DNA from: Parelaphostrongylus tenuis
Taxonomy: Eukaryota > Nematoda > Chromadorea > Rhabditida > Metastrongylidae
DNA: 64,000 bases
Reading direction: 5' to 3'
Assembly (NCBI GenBank): GCA_019055375.1
Contig: JAHQIW010007348.1
Coordinates: 179,894-243,893 of the forward strand
Of the stretch, positions 22,640-35,499 are shown one piece after another. The position numbers were made by a program, and so were the translations under genes. The notes beneath the pieces were generated by a model that was given only the letters and a program-made list of their open reading frames with translations, did no database searches and was not told the origin of the DNA. How positions within the stretch are numbered: position 1 is the stretch's first letter; each line of letters begins with the position of its first letter.

Positions 22640-23400
22640 CTTAAATCAGAACAAAACCCTAAGTTCACAGAGCTATGGGGCAAATTTTCTTCCACAATTT
22701 CAATGCAAAAAAGCCTAGGAATCTCTTAAGAAAAGTAAAAATCAATAAGGAAAATTTGTGCATTGGCGTGCGACGAGTGTAAAACACAATTATTCTCCCT
22801 ACTACAGCGTTAGAACAATGCTTTGACAAATGACAAATACTCATTCAGAATCTCGGAGATTGACGCTACCCAATGTTCAATAGTAAGCTATGGAAAAGCT
22901 CTGTCGCGCGGAAAACACCTGCGATAACGCGAAAGGGCTGTGAAACACAGTTTTATTTTCCCTGCTACAACACTGTAAGAAGACCTCAAAAAATAAGTGC
23001 GTTTTTGAAATCTTTGGAATTTATGCTGTTTAGCGGTTAGTGATGATTTTGGGGGAGAGCTTTCCCCCGAAATATGAGCGCGATAATGCGTAGCGCATGT
23101 AAAACATAATATTATTCTCAGTGATACAGCGCTGTAGGGAGTCCTTTCTAAAAATTAAGTTCATTTTTATTCTTCGAATTCTACGAGATTTGCGCTCTGA
23201 CGGGATTACTAATGGTCCAGCGGAAAGTTTTTGTCCAGCAAATAAGGTCTCTTCAAATCCGACATCTTTATCCGAAAATGTTAAAATACCAAAGAACTTT
23301 ACTTTCTTACGGCTTTTTTCTTGTCTACAGCAACGTATGATATATCTCGATGAGCAAAAAGAGCTTTAGCTGCATGGTTCCTTTGCTATTTATCTCACTT
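22640..23400. repeat. Diverged tandem repeat, about 160-bp units
   Basis: A phrase of the type TTATTCTCCCTACTACAGCG recurs near 22790, 22955 and 23110, each followed by a run of A/T and a 'CTTTGGAATTT..GCTGTTTAG'-like stretch. The spacing is about 160 bp. The same family appears diverged at 19150, 35500-37500, 48780, 49980 and 56400. It looks like an old dispersed satellite; apparent short ORFs inside it are not genes. Confidence 0.45.
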
Positions 23401-25374
23401 TGATAACACTCACTGCTTTGTTCTACTACTTCAGTCGATTCTCATGTTTATTACTGCATTTCTTCCTGTCTTCGGAAAGTTGTTCTCAAAAACATGGCAA
23501 AATGTGTTCCGCATGAGTATATGCGTCGCAGAACAATTTACTTTGCAAACCTTCATTGCCACGGACGTTAGTCATTCTATAACACTTTTTGGACCAATCA
23601 ATCTATATTTTACTAGTAATCTCATTCTGATGGCAGTCATTCATATTTATTTTTAATTCACTCAATTCTTCATCATCTTCATGATGCATGGATGCCAGCA
23701 TTTATTTTTGATTCATATCTCCGCATTATGCTTCACAGTGGTCTGCAAACATTTTGTGTGTTGTTTTGACTGGTGCTTGAGGATTTTGTCCCTTTTATGA
23801 AAGGATGGTGGGTGATTTGACAAATCTCGTGTCCTGCCAGCTGCAAGCTGTTCACTCCTGTTTTTGGTACACCATGTAGACAAAAGATTTAGAGTAGATC
23901 CGTCCAAGCGACGAGAGCTTTGGAAATGTTAAGCCACGACGGATTATGTACAGACGATATAGGAAAACACTGAAGCATTATATTACGAAAGCACAAAATG
24001 CCGTTTTATCCCGCTTTCATCGACTTAAGTAGAAAGCTGTGGATTCTATTGAAACACAAGCGATAATGGAGTCTCTGTATAATGAAGTCATCATCATTTA
24101 GTGCATAATGATATTCTACGAGCCTACAACAACTTCATAACCCCAATTTATTAATTGTAAAACATTTTTGAGGTAAAGGAAGGAAAGACAGGATAACGAC
24201 ATCTTACGAAATTATTCAGTATCAGTCTTTACGTTATGCAAAAATGCAGTGAGATAACTAAGGAGTGGATGCCTATCAATGTAATCTTCATTCAGTTAAC
24301 TACATCCTTCTGTAATAACAACGCGTAACAATGAGACGGAACAATTTCTCACAGGTCTTATAGAACACGTGAAAGTGTGACTTTTGGTTCAACTCAAAGA
24401 GATTCTGATGACAAATGTATTCCTACTGCAAAATCTTCACTTTTATCAACCTATTACTTGTGGTGTTCCTTAGAAACAAAAGCTGATTGTGTTCAAAGAA
24501 ATCACAAAAAAAGAACACATCTCGTACTTTTCCATCTCCACGGTTTTTCTTGTCGGCGTCTATGTTTTCCTTGTCTCTGTAAAAATAGAGGCCACGTCAA
24601 GGGCTTCTTTTTTGTGTGGCTTCCACTGAAATTTCAAAATCAGATGGAGCATTTCGCCAATTTTTAATGCGCTTAGCATAACTGGAAGCTAACAGATATC
24701 TATGCAAAACCTAAGGAATCTCATTTCAGATTGAGTAGAAATACTACAAAACGTCCTTAGAAACGATACACACCAATAAACTACAAGATTGTGATTAGAA
24801 TATAGCTCATGAGGTTTATGGAAAAATTGGATATATTTGTTATCTTTCACTAGGGGATGAGATCGTTGGCAAAAAAACCTCTTCGGCTATCAAATTAATT
24901 CAATGATCTGGCTTCCCTGAATACTTGGACGGTCCGCCTTCACGATCTGTGTGGACCACAGCATATATAGATGAGCTGGTTTAGCTGTTTTTTCCTTAGA
25001 GTTCCGAGGTTGCTTAGTCGGGATTTTCTCAAGTTGCCACCACACTAGATCAGTCTCTGGCCCTCTAGCCCATCAAACTCGAATGGCAGATTCATACTGG
25101 TTCTGATGTTGTCCAGATCAAACTTAAGTAAAGAAAGTGTACACAATCAAAATGGTTACTGAGGTAAAATTTTCTGTAAGATGCTGAATATTTCTGCACA
25201 AAGGCCCACTATTAAGCAAACGTCACGAGATTATTCAATAGTTCTATTAGTGCGGTTTAATCTTACTTTGTCAGTAGTTAGTGTATGAAGAGTTTCAACT
25301 ATATCTAGACATTTGCTTGACTAAAACACTCCGTTTGATCAAATGCGTAAAGATCATGAGAACCTGGATGTCTT
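23401..25374. other. Intergenic, no gene recognised
   Basis: AT-rich DNA. Open frames at 23444-23656 (+) and 24377-24667 (+) lack domain or splice support. Confidence 0.35.
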
Positions 25375-25670
25375 TCATTTTACTGCTTTCCAGCAGTGGC
25401 ATTATGTCGAAATACTCATTTAAAAAGTAGTACACACAGAAAATCGACCTCAGGCAGAAGTTGAACTTGCGTTTCACTCACTCTTACTGGGGCGCAAATG
25501 CTACAAATACGCACAACGGCCACCGCTTTGCTATCACTTTCCGATATGAATTATCAAAGCTGTCCAGCAAATAACCCAACACCCATCAGAGGTCGATTCT
25601 ATGTGTATCACTCAATCTTCTTAAATGAATATTTCGACATCATATCACTGTTAGAAAGCAATAAAATACT
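25375..25670. repeat. Foldback element with tRNA-like core
   Basis: Inverted arms of about 75 bp (about 25375-25450 and 25593-25668) share TTTACTGCTTTC at the outer edge, ATGTCGAAATA, and GGTCGATT next to the core. Between them lies a minus-strand tRNA-like segment with a B-box-like GTTCAACTTC. It has the same architecture as the copies at 748 and 57095. Confidence 0.6.
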
Positions 25671-26329
25671 GATTATGAAACTGCATTCTCTCATTATGTG
25701 GTTTTCTTACAATGTTTTCTTTGTTTATCTTGTTTTTGAGTTGATTTTGACGTTTGTCCAAAATACCATCGTAATATTATATTTTTTTGATTCATCTTTA
25801 TTCGTATTTATCATTTCTTTAATATATCACATACGTAATATGCGTATATGTGTATAATGTTAATCAGGACTATTTAAGAGTCATAGCAAGTGCAACAGTA
25901 TAAGTGCATTTGTAATTTGTATATGTAATTTAACTTACTTGCCGCTCCACTGCATTTTTTTGGCGGTAGGTATTATATACGTTAGCTTTGAACTGATTTA
26001 ATTGGATAGAGATGTTCGACTTAAGCCTATTAATAACGGGTGGAAGACGACATTATAGACATTTTCTTGAAACATCACATAAAACTATTTTTCCCGTTTG
26101 CTATCAGATTTTTTCGCTCATTGTGCTCATATTCTTGTTTTTATCTCTTTGTTTTCAAGTGAAGAGATGTGTATTTCTAGTTTTATAACACTCAGATTTC
26201 AACTAGAACAAATAAGTACTCTGGATTTATGTAATAAGAAATTAACCTACTCTATTTTAAATTATTGTAGCAATAAAATGACGATTTATTTGAGTTTGGC
26301 TACTCTTGGATATCAGTGAAAGCTGAGAA
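25671..26329. other. Intergenic, no feature recognised
   Basis: Very AT-rich; nothing coding is supported. Confidence 0.35.
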
Positions 26330-26605
26330 ACATGTAGAGCAGTGGTAAAAGGTGCTTAGCAATATACAGGAGCTCGATTCCATTTCCCCAGCACAACGAG
26401 CCTTTCATTCCGCAAGAGTCGATAAACTGGTTACCATAATTTATAGCCATGAAAAAACACTAACGTGATGCATTCGTAGGTCTTCGGAAGTCATTCTGTG
26501 GGCGAGATATGCATCAAATCACCTCTGTGATGCTACGAATGGGGTCGAATGCATGGCGCATCCCTGAGTTATTGATTATCACCCAACGCTTTACGCTTAC
26601 ACGTT
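26330..26605 (+). repeat. SINE family B, diverged copy
   Basis: Head with GTAGAGCAGTGG and GCTCGATTCC, a body including ATGCATCAAATCACCTC, and the 3' motif GTCGAATGCATGGCGCATCC. It carries the sub-variant block ATGCTACGAATG, also seen (reverse strand) in the copy at 52858. Confidence 0.5.
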
Positions 26606-27047
26606 TTAAGTGACATTTGAGGGCCCAATGAGCTCAAAGTTTGAATATTTAGCTCTTAGTTAGCATTCAAAAAGTCTAAGTGTAAGCAAAATGATCTTTT
26701 TTTTTCGGAGGTTTTCGCGATAATACAGGCATTCATTTCGTTGAAAAAGCAAGTCATTTATAATTACCAATCTCACACATAATAGAGCGAACTTGAATCG
26801 CTTCATTATGGTGTTGATTACAAGTGTTCAATAGCAGCAACTAGTCTAGCTGAACGTACAAATGACAATGAAGCTCATCCTCTGCTTATCGACGTCGCAG
26901 CACACCTAATGACCGAACTCCACTAATGTCTGTCTAGGTCTCATTATTTCATTGGTCCTTTCTTCACATACAATATTTTTATCAGAACTGAAGTTTCTTT
27001 TTATGCGCTAGTTTGCTGATTGAAAAGATTTTCGTTTTCTGAAGTCC

Positions 27048-27281
27048 TCAAAGTATCATCAGGGCTTCGTTACGCACGTCATCACTTGCCACGATTGATT
27101 GTGGTGTTTCCAGGATGGAAGTGATTCGTGGCAGTTGCTTGACCGCGTTTCGAAAATGTGATTTAGAACTCTTCACGTATAAGAGAGCTATGCGAGGATA
27201 AACTAATGTAATGTATATCGCAGATCGGCCCCAGGAACATGTACAATCATGGTGGGTCAATAAAGTGCCGAAGACTAGCAT
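27048..27281 (-). CDS. Possible 3' exon of a chemoreceptor-like 7TM gene
   Basis: The frame contains YITLVYPRIALLYVKSSKS and FRNAVKQLPR, reminiscent of the end of TM7 and the short tail of nematode chemoreceptor GPCRs, and codons are C-richer than the flanks. No other transmembrane exon was found upstream, and no polyadenylation signal was fixed. This may be an exon, a relic or chance. Confidence 0.22.
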   Translation of the reverse strand: MLVFGTLLTHHDCTCSWGRSAIYITLVYPRIALLYVKSSKSHFRNAVKQLPRITSILETPQSIVASDDVRNEALMIL

Positions 27282-27289
27282 TTTCTTAA

Positions 27290-28109
27290 TGTTGCCTAGT
27301 CTTTCACCTCGTGAATGTTTGCTTAATTGTCGTTCACGGACATTTCTTTGAGCTATCTGATTAATGAGAGGGTCAATATCTTGTCATTTACGTGCGGATT
27401 TTCTCAGCTGTCTGATTAGCCTCAGTTCAGGTAGACCAACCACCTACTTGAATTTTTTTAAATATTAACATCTGATGTGGTCAGTTCACTGTGTGCTAAA
27501 AAAGTAAAAAACAGACATTTAAAAAAAGCTTCCAACTCTCGTTGTTCCTTTTCCCCAGACCTGAAACGGTGATGTTTGTCGTCAGAACATAAATCTTAGT
27601 TTTACAAGTGGCATGTACATCTACTGCACTCAAAAAGTAAGGAAAGCATTATTATTCTTAACCACTCTTAGCGGGAAATAAAATTATCGACTATCATACT
27701 AATCTTTTTCAAAAGATATTTTCGTCATGGAGAATTCAATTAATAATAAAAGGCATCAAAGAAGATTTCTTCCTTCATAACCCGTTTATATGAGCATTAG
27801 ATGAAAACAGATTCTCTCAGTGATACAAATCTTTTACACTGCTTCACTGTCTACTTCAATACATGGTCTTATCTTTCTTGTAGTATTTTGCTCTACTACT
27901 TGGGCTTTTGTGAAAGTTTAAATAAATGATTGCTCACAAGGCGATGATTAGGGAAGTAAAGCTGACCGAAAATATTTACATTGACGCTTATAATAGCTGT
28001 CGACTCTTTCGTGTGGTATCATAACAAATTCACGCCCTATCCGAGCCATCCAGGATGCCATAAAAGCAAGGATAGAGGCGGTACGAGCCTCTCCATACTC
28101 ATCATATCC
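27290..28109. other. Intergenic, no feature recognised
   Basis: No supported gene on either strand. Confidence 0.35.
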
Positions 28110-28350
28110 GCAGACGCTCGCACTAACACTTATTCACACAAGCGCGCAGCACACACCAAATACACGCACGAACACACACATATACACATACATACACACA
28201 TGTTACCTACATAAACACACATACACACACGCCACACATATGCGCCTGCACATGAGCGCGCATACACACTCATACACACACATGCACACACATACACACA
28301 CCCACATACACACACAAACAGCACATACCTACTCGCTACATACACATACA
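28110..28350. repeat. CA-rich microsatellite (ACACATA-type)
   Basis: Irregular repeats of CACACA, CATACA and ACATACAC over about 240 bp. Apparent open frames across it (both strands) are simple-sequence artefacts. Confidence 0.8.
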
Positions 28351-28573
28351 CACTGCCATTTCCACTATGCATCATCAATAAAGCTGTGCTCATCGTTACG
28401 TGGGAAATTCTCACCACAGTCTAACACTTGTCAATGTGTTAACGAATGTCGTCATGTCATTGACGAGCGTTACTCTTTTCAAAATCAGAGTATTCGTTCA
28501 GTTTTCTCGTCTGTCTGCACTGCACTGAGAATAGTATTCAGAAGAAAAATTCGTCGACGATCTTCATTCATAT

Positions 28574-30693
28574 ATGCCACCGTCTATGCAAAGAACTGAC
28601 TGTACATCATCTGTTCGTGATCGTATATTAGCAATTGAACGTGGTCACATCGACTGTGAAAATTCGATTATACGAGCTCGTTACGTTCCGGATGTTCGAG
28701 GTGTCAATCGTTATAAGCATTTCCATGTGTGAGTTCATTCATAAGTTCGCTTTTTTTTCCTCTCATCTATCCATTTTTCATCTTCATCAACTTCCTTGAC
28801 AACATATTCAAATGTTGTATTCACGCGCCTTTTTTTTTTCTTTCTGTTTTTTGTTTCACTTTTCAAAACAATTGAAAACGTTAACAAGTTGTACGACGCG
28901 ATTTTATCGCTTACATTATTTTTTTCTCATTAGACCATTTATGTCAATTAATAAAAATCATAACATCTGCCTATTGAACGAATTAAATACGAACGAATGT
29001 CATATTCAGCGTCAATACGACAGCGAAGAATCCACGACAAGAAAAACAGTTCACAAAGAAATCATAACAGATCTACCACTACTCTCACAGTCAACAAGGT
29101 ATACAGCAGTTGTTGTTATTCACAACACAACAGCAATTATTCAATTCAAATTCTACTTTTTCACACGAACATCTTCTGAATAGAGCTAACTAGTCGTTTC
29201 AGATAGCTCTAAATAGTACATTTTCATAAGAATTAGCTCTGACGTCGTAAATGCATAAGATAGAATGATGCCTAAAAATAACCATTTGAACTCTTAAGAT
29301 TGTGTTGAAACTGATTTTCCATCAATGGATATGATGTGACAGTGTGTTCTTTCTTATTACTATATCGCTAGCTTATTGTTGTATTGTAATTACCAAATAA
29401 AAACCACGGTAATGATCGCTGGAATTCATGGTAATTCTATAAATCAAACAGTACGTTATGCATTCAGAAGCACTTGCTGGTAAAACTAATTTTGAGAGCA
29501 AATTTCACAATGTCACATTTTTTTCATCAAATTTCTATACTTTTGAGTTTATATCACATAGAAGTATATAAAATCTCTTGCCTTAATCCATAATAAGTTC
29601 TGAAAGTGCATTCTTCTTGGGAAATAGTTGAGTAAAAATTTGTTTTCCAGTTGTACAGTATTTCGCAGAAATATTTTTTCAAAAGATTTGTTCTGAGAAG
29701 GAAATCCGTAGTCCATATTAAAGTTAACATTTTGACATTTTGATCCTTGTAGAAAATCCGCTCAAAGATTAACTCAGACATGCTAATGATCCACTAAAGA
29801 TGATGATGCCTAGTTGCTAATTATCATCCATACCGATGAAGACCTAGATATCCATCTAATCCGAAAATTTATACACTTACTCCATAGTAATAATAATAGT
29901 AGTCATGCAGTATGCAATCAATAGCGGATTGCTTTTCGTATTGAATGTCATCGTCCGTCAAGTGATTAATAAATGTGATAATCTTCTCGGTTTCATCATA
30001 ACAATGCTTATTTTTAGTTCCTTTGGGTTTTTTTTTCTCTACTTTTCACGTTTAGAAGTGGTACCGTTCATCATTTCGTCACTGAATCTGACGACAACGG
30101 TGTCGAAAAAGGTATATGATTATCGGTTTTTCTCTATTTCTAAGAAATTTTACCAGATCAATTACTCCCTCTACTTCTAACCAATAATTCAATATATAAT
30201 GTCATTCCCGTTTTTAATTAGAGCAATTTCATTTCGCTTGTATAATTTGAATGTGTAGACTATTTTTTTGTTGAGCTTCTAGGAAAACGAAGTAAAAAAT
30301 TGATACTTCCACAACTTGGAACAGTGAATTTATTTACGAAAACTCAGAAGGAGAAGAGTATTAGCGATCATGGTAAGCAGTAATCTAATAAAATACATTT
30401 GAATACTGATCAATTTTGACCAGTTCGTTACAGATTACACTTATTTTTAAGTCAGCCAACAAACGAAATCAGCATTAACATCGTCTGATTCACTGTCGTC
30501 CTCAACAACAACAACAACAGCAACAACAACAACGACAGGACGATCGACGGTATCGGCACGAAGAATACACGACCGCCTATCACCGATATATCATCATCAA
30601 CAGCAGCAGCAACAGCAACAAGAACAACAACAACAACAACAACAGCAACAACAGCAACAACACAACAACAGCAACAACAAACCAGTTAGTTAA
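28574..30693 (+). CDS. Polythreonine/polyglutamine protein, four exons
   Basis: Exons 28574-28728, 30056-30111, 30283-30372 and 30452-30693 have matching phases, GT donors (GTGAGT, GTATAT, GTAAGC) and TTTAG, TTCTAG and TTTAAG acceptors. The product is 180 aa if it ends at the TAA at 30691. The N-terminal half is unbiased (SSVRDRILAIERGHIDCENS, RARYVPDVRGVNRYKHFH), the middle is basic (KRSKKLILPQLGTVNLFTK), and the last exon has Thr runs followed by about 20 near-continuous Gln (codons 49-69 of the exon) and an Asn-rich end. Alternatively a GTTAGT donor at 30685 skips the stop and joins further exons (candidate 30744-30951), and the gene may continue to the exons at 38139-38909. Family not recognised; polyQ and basic segments suggest a nuclear or regulatory protein, which is inference. 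Confidence 0.55.
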
Positions 30694-30743
30694 AGTGTTT
30701 TATGAAATCTATATAGTGATACTGAATCATGTGTCATATTCAG

Positions 30744-30951
30744 CTCTCAGAACATTTGCTTCGTTTGGTGTGGCTAAGGATAGCATCCCTAACACCTATT
30801 GCGTCACCGGCAGCGATGATATCACCAATAGCGACGGCACCACTAATAACCGTGGAATCACTAACGACGGCAGTGCTAGTAACGAATCAAGCGAAGAGAT
30901 CATATTACCGGAAAAAATTCGTGAAACTACTGCTATCAACCCTGAGCCAAG
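30744..30951 (+). CDS. Candidate alternative exon after the polyQ exon
   Basis: A TATTCAG acceptor at 30743 and an open phase-0 frame (LSEHLLRLVWLRIASL, then Pro/Thr/Ala-rich PIATAPLITVESLTTAV) end at a weak GTTACT donor. It fits in phase with a GTTAGT donor at 30685. A second frame is also open over much of it (FASFGVAKDS, SASNESSEEIILPEK), so frame choice is uncertain. Confidence 0.3.
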
Positions 30952-31006
30952 GTTACTTTATAGTTCTATCAAAGCTTCTTTTTTGAATTATCGTAAAAAT
31001 AAGTGA

Positions 31007-33505
31007 AGAATAAGTTATAAAGAGCAAGCATTATCGATACTTTGGGGGTATGCACCATCTATTCCCACTCCATTCGGAGAATTCTGGATGTTACTGAGTG
31101 CGTACATGGTTTATGCAGTGACTTTGTAAGACCTATGGACTTGTACCAAGGCAGTGCTTCTACCACCTTAGAGACGTTTGATAAAGTTAACGGACCACCT
31201 CGAAGCGGAGGATTTGATTTCGCTTAAGGAGCAGTTCTCACCAGTGATCATTTGTGTATTGCCAAAGCACCTTTAGCAGCTGGCTAACGGCACTCAAATT
31301 GTCATGAAGCTTTCAGGATCTCTACGCGGAAGTTTTGATAAGTTTTGATCACAGCCTTTACCGCAGTGTTCCTGCTTTCCATGCGCATCAAGTAAACGCT
31401 AAAGTGGAGTCGAAGTATTCATATAGATACCCTCATGTGAACACATACAATGCCATACTCGATTTCATGAAACGTCTTCTTTTTTCGCTAATGCAAATAA
31501 TGAAATATTGCGTCCTTCGGTGAAAATCGTATGAGCGTTTTCGTATTAATTGACGACATAGAGTGTTTGTTAATAGTCCAAATTACTGGCACAGATTCAT
31601 ACAAACCTGTACTTTTCGAGCATTTCTTGATAGCGTTTCTTTGATTATGAGAGAGAAATTCAATGGAACTCTGCCAGAGATTGAGTAACTGATCGTTTTA
31701 GTTAGTGATTTTTCATAGGCAAACAAATTACAATCACAGCAGTTTTGTGGACAGTTCAAATCACTACTTCTGTTGCAAAGTTCGTTGTCTTCTTCCACTC
31801 TTATCTTCCCATACATGCATTGAAATCCATTCGAATCTTTCCCATGAGTGATCACTTTACATATGGAAAATACGCCCGAAGGTGGTAAAACATTGCATGC
31901 TTATACAGTTTGATATTCACACCATAATGAGCCTTCAGAAAGAGCTATTGATTCGATCAACTTTTTTCAGAGACGACCAAATATCGGAAGGATACTCAGC
32001 AGTTTTCGACGAGAAATCGTATAGAAATGGCTACACAAACGCAAGTTAGTCTTTGATTTTTGCAAAGATTTAACAATACTTTGTCTTGAAAACTAGTTAG
32101 CTGGTGCGGTTTATATGACAAATATTTTTTTTCTTTTCCACTGGTGCATCCACTTATCTACTAATGGTTCATAGGTGGATTTTGGTTTGAGTGATTCATA
32201 TATGTCGTTGAATATTTCCGTCTGTAAATGAAATTGATACAGCCTCGCCGTCATCAACATTTAAAAGTGTTTTTTGTCGAACGTATCGTATTCTGTAGTG
32301 AAATCCAGATAATCTGCTCTTAGATAAGATAAGCAGCTGATTTGGTTCTGAGGCTGATTAAGTAGTGACGACCTCAACACTATCATTGGCAATTAACTAT
32401 ATATCGCGTGATTTTATTGAAGAAAAGTGCGTTATTATCGAAGTTACTGACTCCTCCACTATCATGCAATATTCGATAAGCAGTCAATTATGTATAATGT
32501 TCAAGTATCTTATACCTCACCAGATGTAGTTGTTTTCTTCGAAAAACTCATGTCGTCACGCGACACTAATTACTTTTGATATTAGAAAAAAAGTACGATA
32601 ATAAATTGATAAATCAGAATTGAGTGGACTTGTGATGGGTTGAAAGCGTCACTTAAATGTCATCGATCTTTTTGTTTTCATCGTCGTCTAAAGCACAAAT
32701 TAGAATCAAAAACGTTTTCTGAGTAGGGATGTAAATGTGTGTGGTATGCGTGGATGTCTTTATATGTTTGCATGTGTGTATAAGTATACATATATACATA
32801 CATACGTATATACATATATATTGGTGTCTGCATGCATTTTGTGGCGACGTCCTGGTAGAAGTGAGCTTGAGAAAACGTATGAGAATACAAGCTCTATAGA
32901 AAACTTGGAATAGGACAATGCAAAATTTTTCCGTTAATCATTTTGTTGTTTCTCGATCGATTTCCGTCACCAAATCATTTTCTACGAATGGCATGTTCTC
33001 AATTCTTGAAACTGCCTGTTTGGTATTCTAAATATAGACCGTGGTAATGAAAACAATAAAGTGCCTTAAAATGTCATCTGAAGGCGAAAACAGTGTAGTC
33101 GCTCTTTAGCAACACTCGCACTATAAGTACCTAATGAAGTTTGGCAGTGTAGAAAAATTTTCAGGCACTTTAACAGCAATGTCAGTTTTCCGACAACTGT
33201 TAGCAACACTGCGGAAACTTAATTACTAGTTTTCTTGAGTCAATGATTAGACAGTTAGTTCTATGGGACCAGATAAACAAAGTCTGGCATGTTAAATCGC
33301 TTCGATGAATGCGGTGCTAACCTCTAAAACCGTTCTGGAGCTCAGAAAACGAAATGCGATTTTTACAAGCATACAATAACTTGTGTTTTGTTGGTGAATG
33401 ACTGTTTCAATGACTTCAATTTCACTTGGAAAAAAATTCATCAGAATTTAAGTTATACTTTCAAAAGTCGAATGCTAATTTATGCCGACTATCAGTTACT
33501 CTATA
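31007..33505. other. Intron or intergenic; possible old PLE relic and a TA/CA-type microsatellite
   Basis: No secure gene. On the minus strand 31583-31855 stays open and contains CPQNCCDC and RVPLNFSLIIKETLSR, weakly like the stretch between RT and endonuclease of Penelope-like elements (compare 7690-7750). An AT-rich TGTATACATATA-type microsatellite lies at about 32740-32825. Confidence 0.3.
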
Positions 33506-34807
33506 CAGGCTGCGGGAAAAGTTCCGATAATTTCTTCAAACAATTTAATAGTATAAAAATACTGTATGAACAAATAAAATCATTCAGTTGAAGGAATAAT
33601 TACGCTTATTAGATCAACAACTATAATAACAAATAAAAAATTTTGTAACAATTTCTCAAAATTGCCTCCTTGCCGCTATACATTTGCAAAGTGTTTTGAA
33701 AAAATTTCCAACGATGCTCCCACACTTTTCCGCCCTAATTTGCTCCCAAAGCGCTTGTCAGACCGTTATAAGCGCGCCTATGCTAGTGTAGCGAGTAGCC
33801 GAAACTTTTTCCTCGAGAACAGACCACACGAAGTAATACACTTAGTTGAGATCCGACGAGTTTGACGGCCGAATGTCCTTGCGCCATAAGCCTGGAAACT
33901 ACTCTTGAGAGGTGGCACTCTTTGAAAGGGCCAAATGCGCAAGAGCCCAGTCTCTTGAAGCGTAAATCCGTCGGCGCTAAAGTGTCTAGTACTCTGTGGC
34001 TCCAATATCCCTCGTAAAACTTGCTAGTGATAGCTGGAAGCGTTTTTTTTTTTGCGGACGTTTTTGATGATGACGACCAATGGCGCCTTTCCGGTGACGC
34101 AAATTTCAGTCCAGACCAAGACAGAAACCGCAAAATGGCTGCGGCCCATGGTTTTTGCTACTGTGGACTTCTGATGACTCTTCCTGAAAAGTTGACGTTG
34201 ACTAGAATATCTTCTCATCCTTAAGAAGCACCTTCGACAAACGAGCACCACCTATCGAAAGAATCATTTGGCGAGTCTTTGAAAACCATTTTTCTTATCC
34301 ATATTTTTGTCCAGGAAGTGAACACCGAGCGATTCTGTTGCTGCACAATTTTAGCTTATTTTGATAATGTTCTGGACGCTCTACTCGTTGATCCTGAGCA
34401 CTGCCATTTTGCGCATCGAACGCGTTGGATTCCGTTAAATTTGGCAATGGATCTTCTGAATTTTACCGGAGTAGACGAGATGGCTAGACGACCTATCGAG
34501 GATGGTCCTCAGCCACTTTAGTCTCTTTGAAACGTTTCACTTCTCTTTAGACACTTGCTGGTTTAGAAGCGGTATTTTTGAACAATGTCGACCGTTTTCA
34601 TCTCGTCTTGTGCAACTCACCTACTGCGACTCGTTTATTTTTAGGATCCATAACCTAAGTACAACTAGATATAGTCAAGCAAACTGAACTCTTCTAAAAC
34701 CAAATTAGACAGATGTCTCAATAAGATTATCAAAATTATTGAAAATACATTATATGAATGTTGAAATCAAGAAATAACAAAATTGTCAGAATTTTTCCCG
34801 CACCCTG
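33506..34807 (-). mobile_element. Decayed mariner/Tc1-type transposon, 1.3 kb
   Basis: Terminal inverted repeats match over about 35 bp with some mismatches (CAGGCTGCGGGAAAAGTTC at the left; CAGGGTGCGGGAAAAATTC at the right, reverse strand). A TA dinucleotide lies outside each end (33504-33505 and 34808-34809), the usual target duplication of this superfamily. The 1302-bp length is typical. On the minus strand, broken frames resemble a DDE/D transposase: VLVWTEICVTGKAPLV-like sequence at about 34080-34130, then after frameshifts NSSDLN and YFVWSVLEEKVSATR near 33790-33860. The second catalytic region is damaged and the element is not autonomous. Confidence 0.75.
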
Positions 34808-34869
34808 TATGACTTAGATTGTCTCAAACGTATTGATCTGCATCAAATACTCTATCATTAGTGTCTTGA

Positions 34870-35091
34870 TCAGTGCAAATGGCCAGCATACTTGTTGTTC
34901 GTCTTAGGCGCTCCTTTTGCTGAAGTATCCACGAAGATGATGAAACAAGTAATAAATGATGTGAAGGCGACAAATAGTATAAATCCTTTGTTCTCTGCCA
35001 AGAAACAACCCTTCAGAACGGCATCATTGTAGCCGCAGTAGAAGAGAATTGTGTTACGTGCTATATATTGTGCATCGAAAATGTACATCAC
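34870..35091 (-). CDS. Candidate small single-pass membrane protein
   Basis: 73-aa open frame with MMYIFDAQYIARN, NDAVLKGCFLAENKG, a hydrophobic segment FILFVAFTSFITCFIIFV (about residues 44-61) and a short polar tail. Codons are C-richer than the flanks and the hydrophobic run is well formed. No TATA box or splice site supports the start, and the protein is not recognised. It could be one exon of a larger gene on the minus strand. Confidence 0.35.
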   Translation of the reverse strand: MMYIFDAQYIARNTILFYCGYNDAVLKGCFLAENKGFILFVAFTSFITCFIIFVDTSAKGAPKTNNKYAGHLH

Positions 35092-35499
35092 AACTCACAG
35101 TAAGCTTTATTATCCCCTTTGTCGGTCAACCAATGACAGTGTCGTTGGTGAAGCACAGAGAACGGTATTGACATGGTAATCTAAACTTAGTAAAGACGTG
35201 GTAAACTAATGTTCTGAGATCGTCGTATTCTTTGGGTAAGAAAAAAGAAAACAACTTGGAAAAAGTTTCATGGGCTCAAGAATGTCTTTCAAGAGCCAGA
35301 ATTATCGTGCCGTGTGTATAAAAATCTGTACTGACGGTCAACAATGGATTAATCGAGATAGAATTTAGATTTTACAAATCATACAAAGATTTTAAGTCTC
35401 TTCTAAGATTATTTCCAAATCTATCAAATTAGATTCTTCTTGTGAGCTACAAAACTACCTTTCACCTTTCATGTCAACACTTTCCTCTAGAGTAATGGT

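Noticed and set aside
28130..28417. Cys/Val/Tyr-rich minus-strand frame
   Set aside because: Pure translation of a CA-rich microsatellite.
32738..32825. ATACATAC tract as a promoter or origin
   Set aside because: Ordinary microsatellite with no adjacent gene start.
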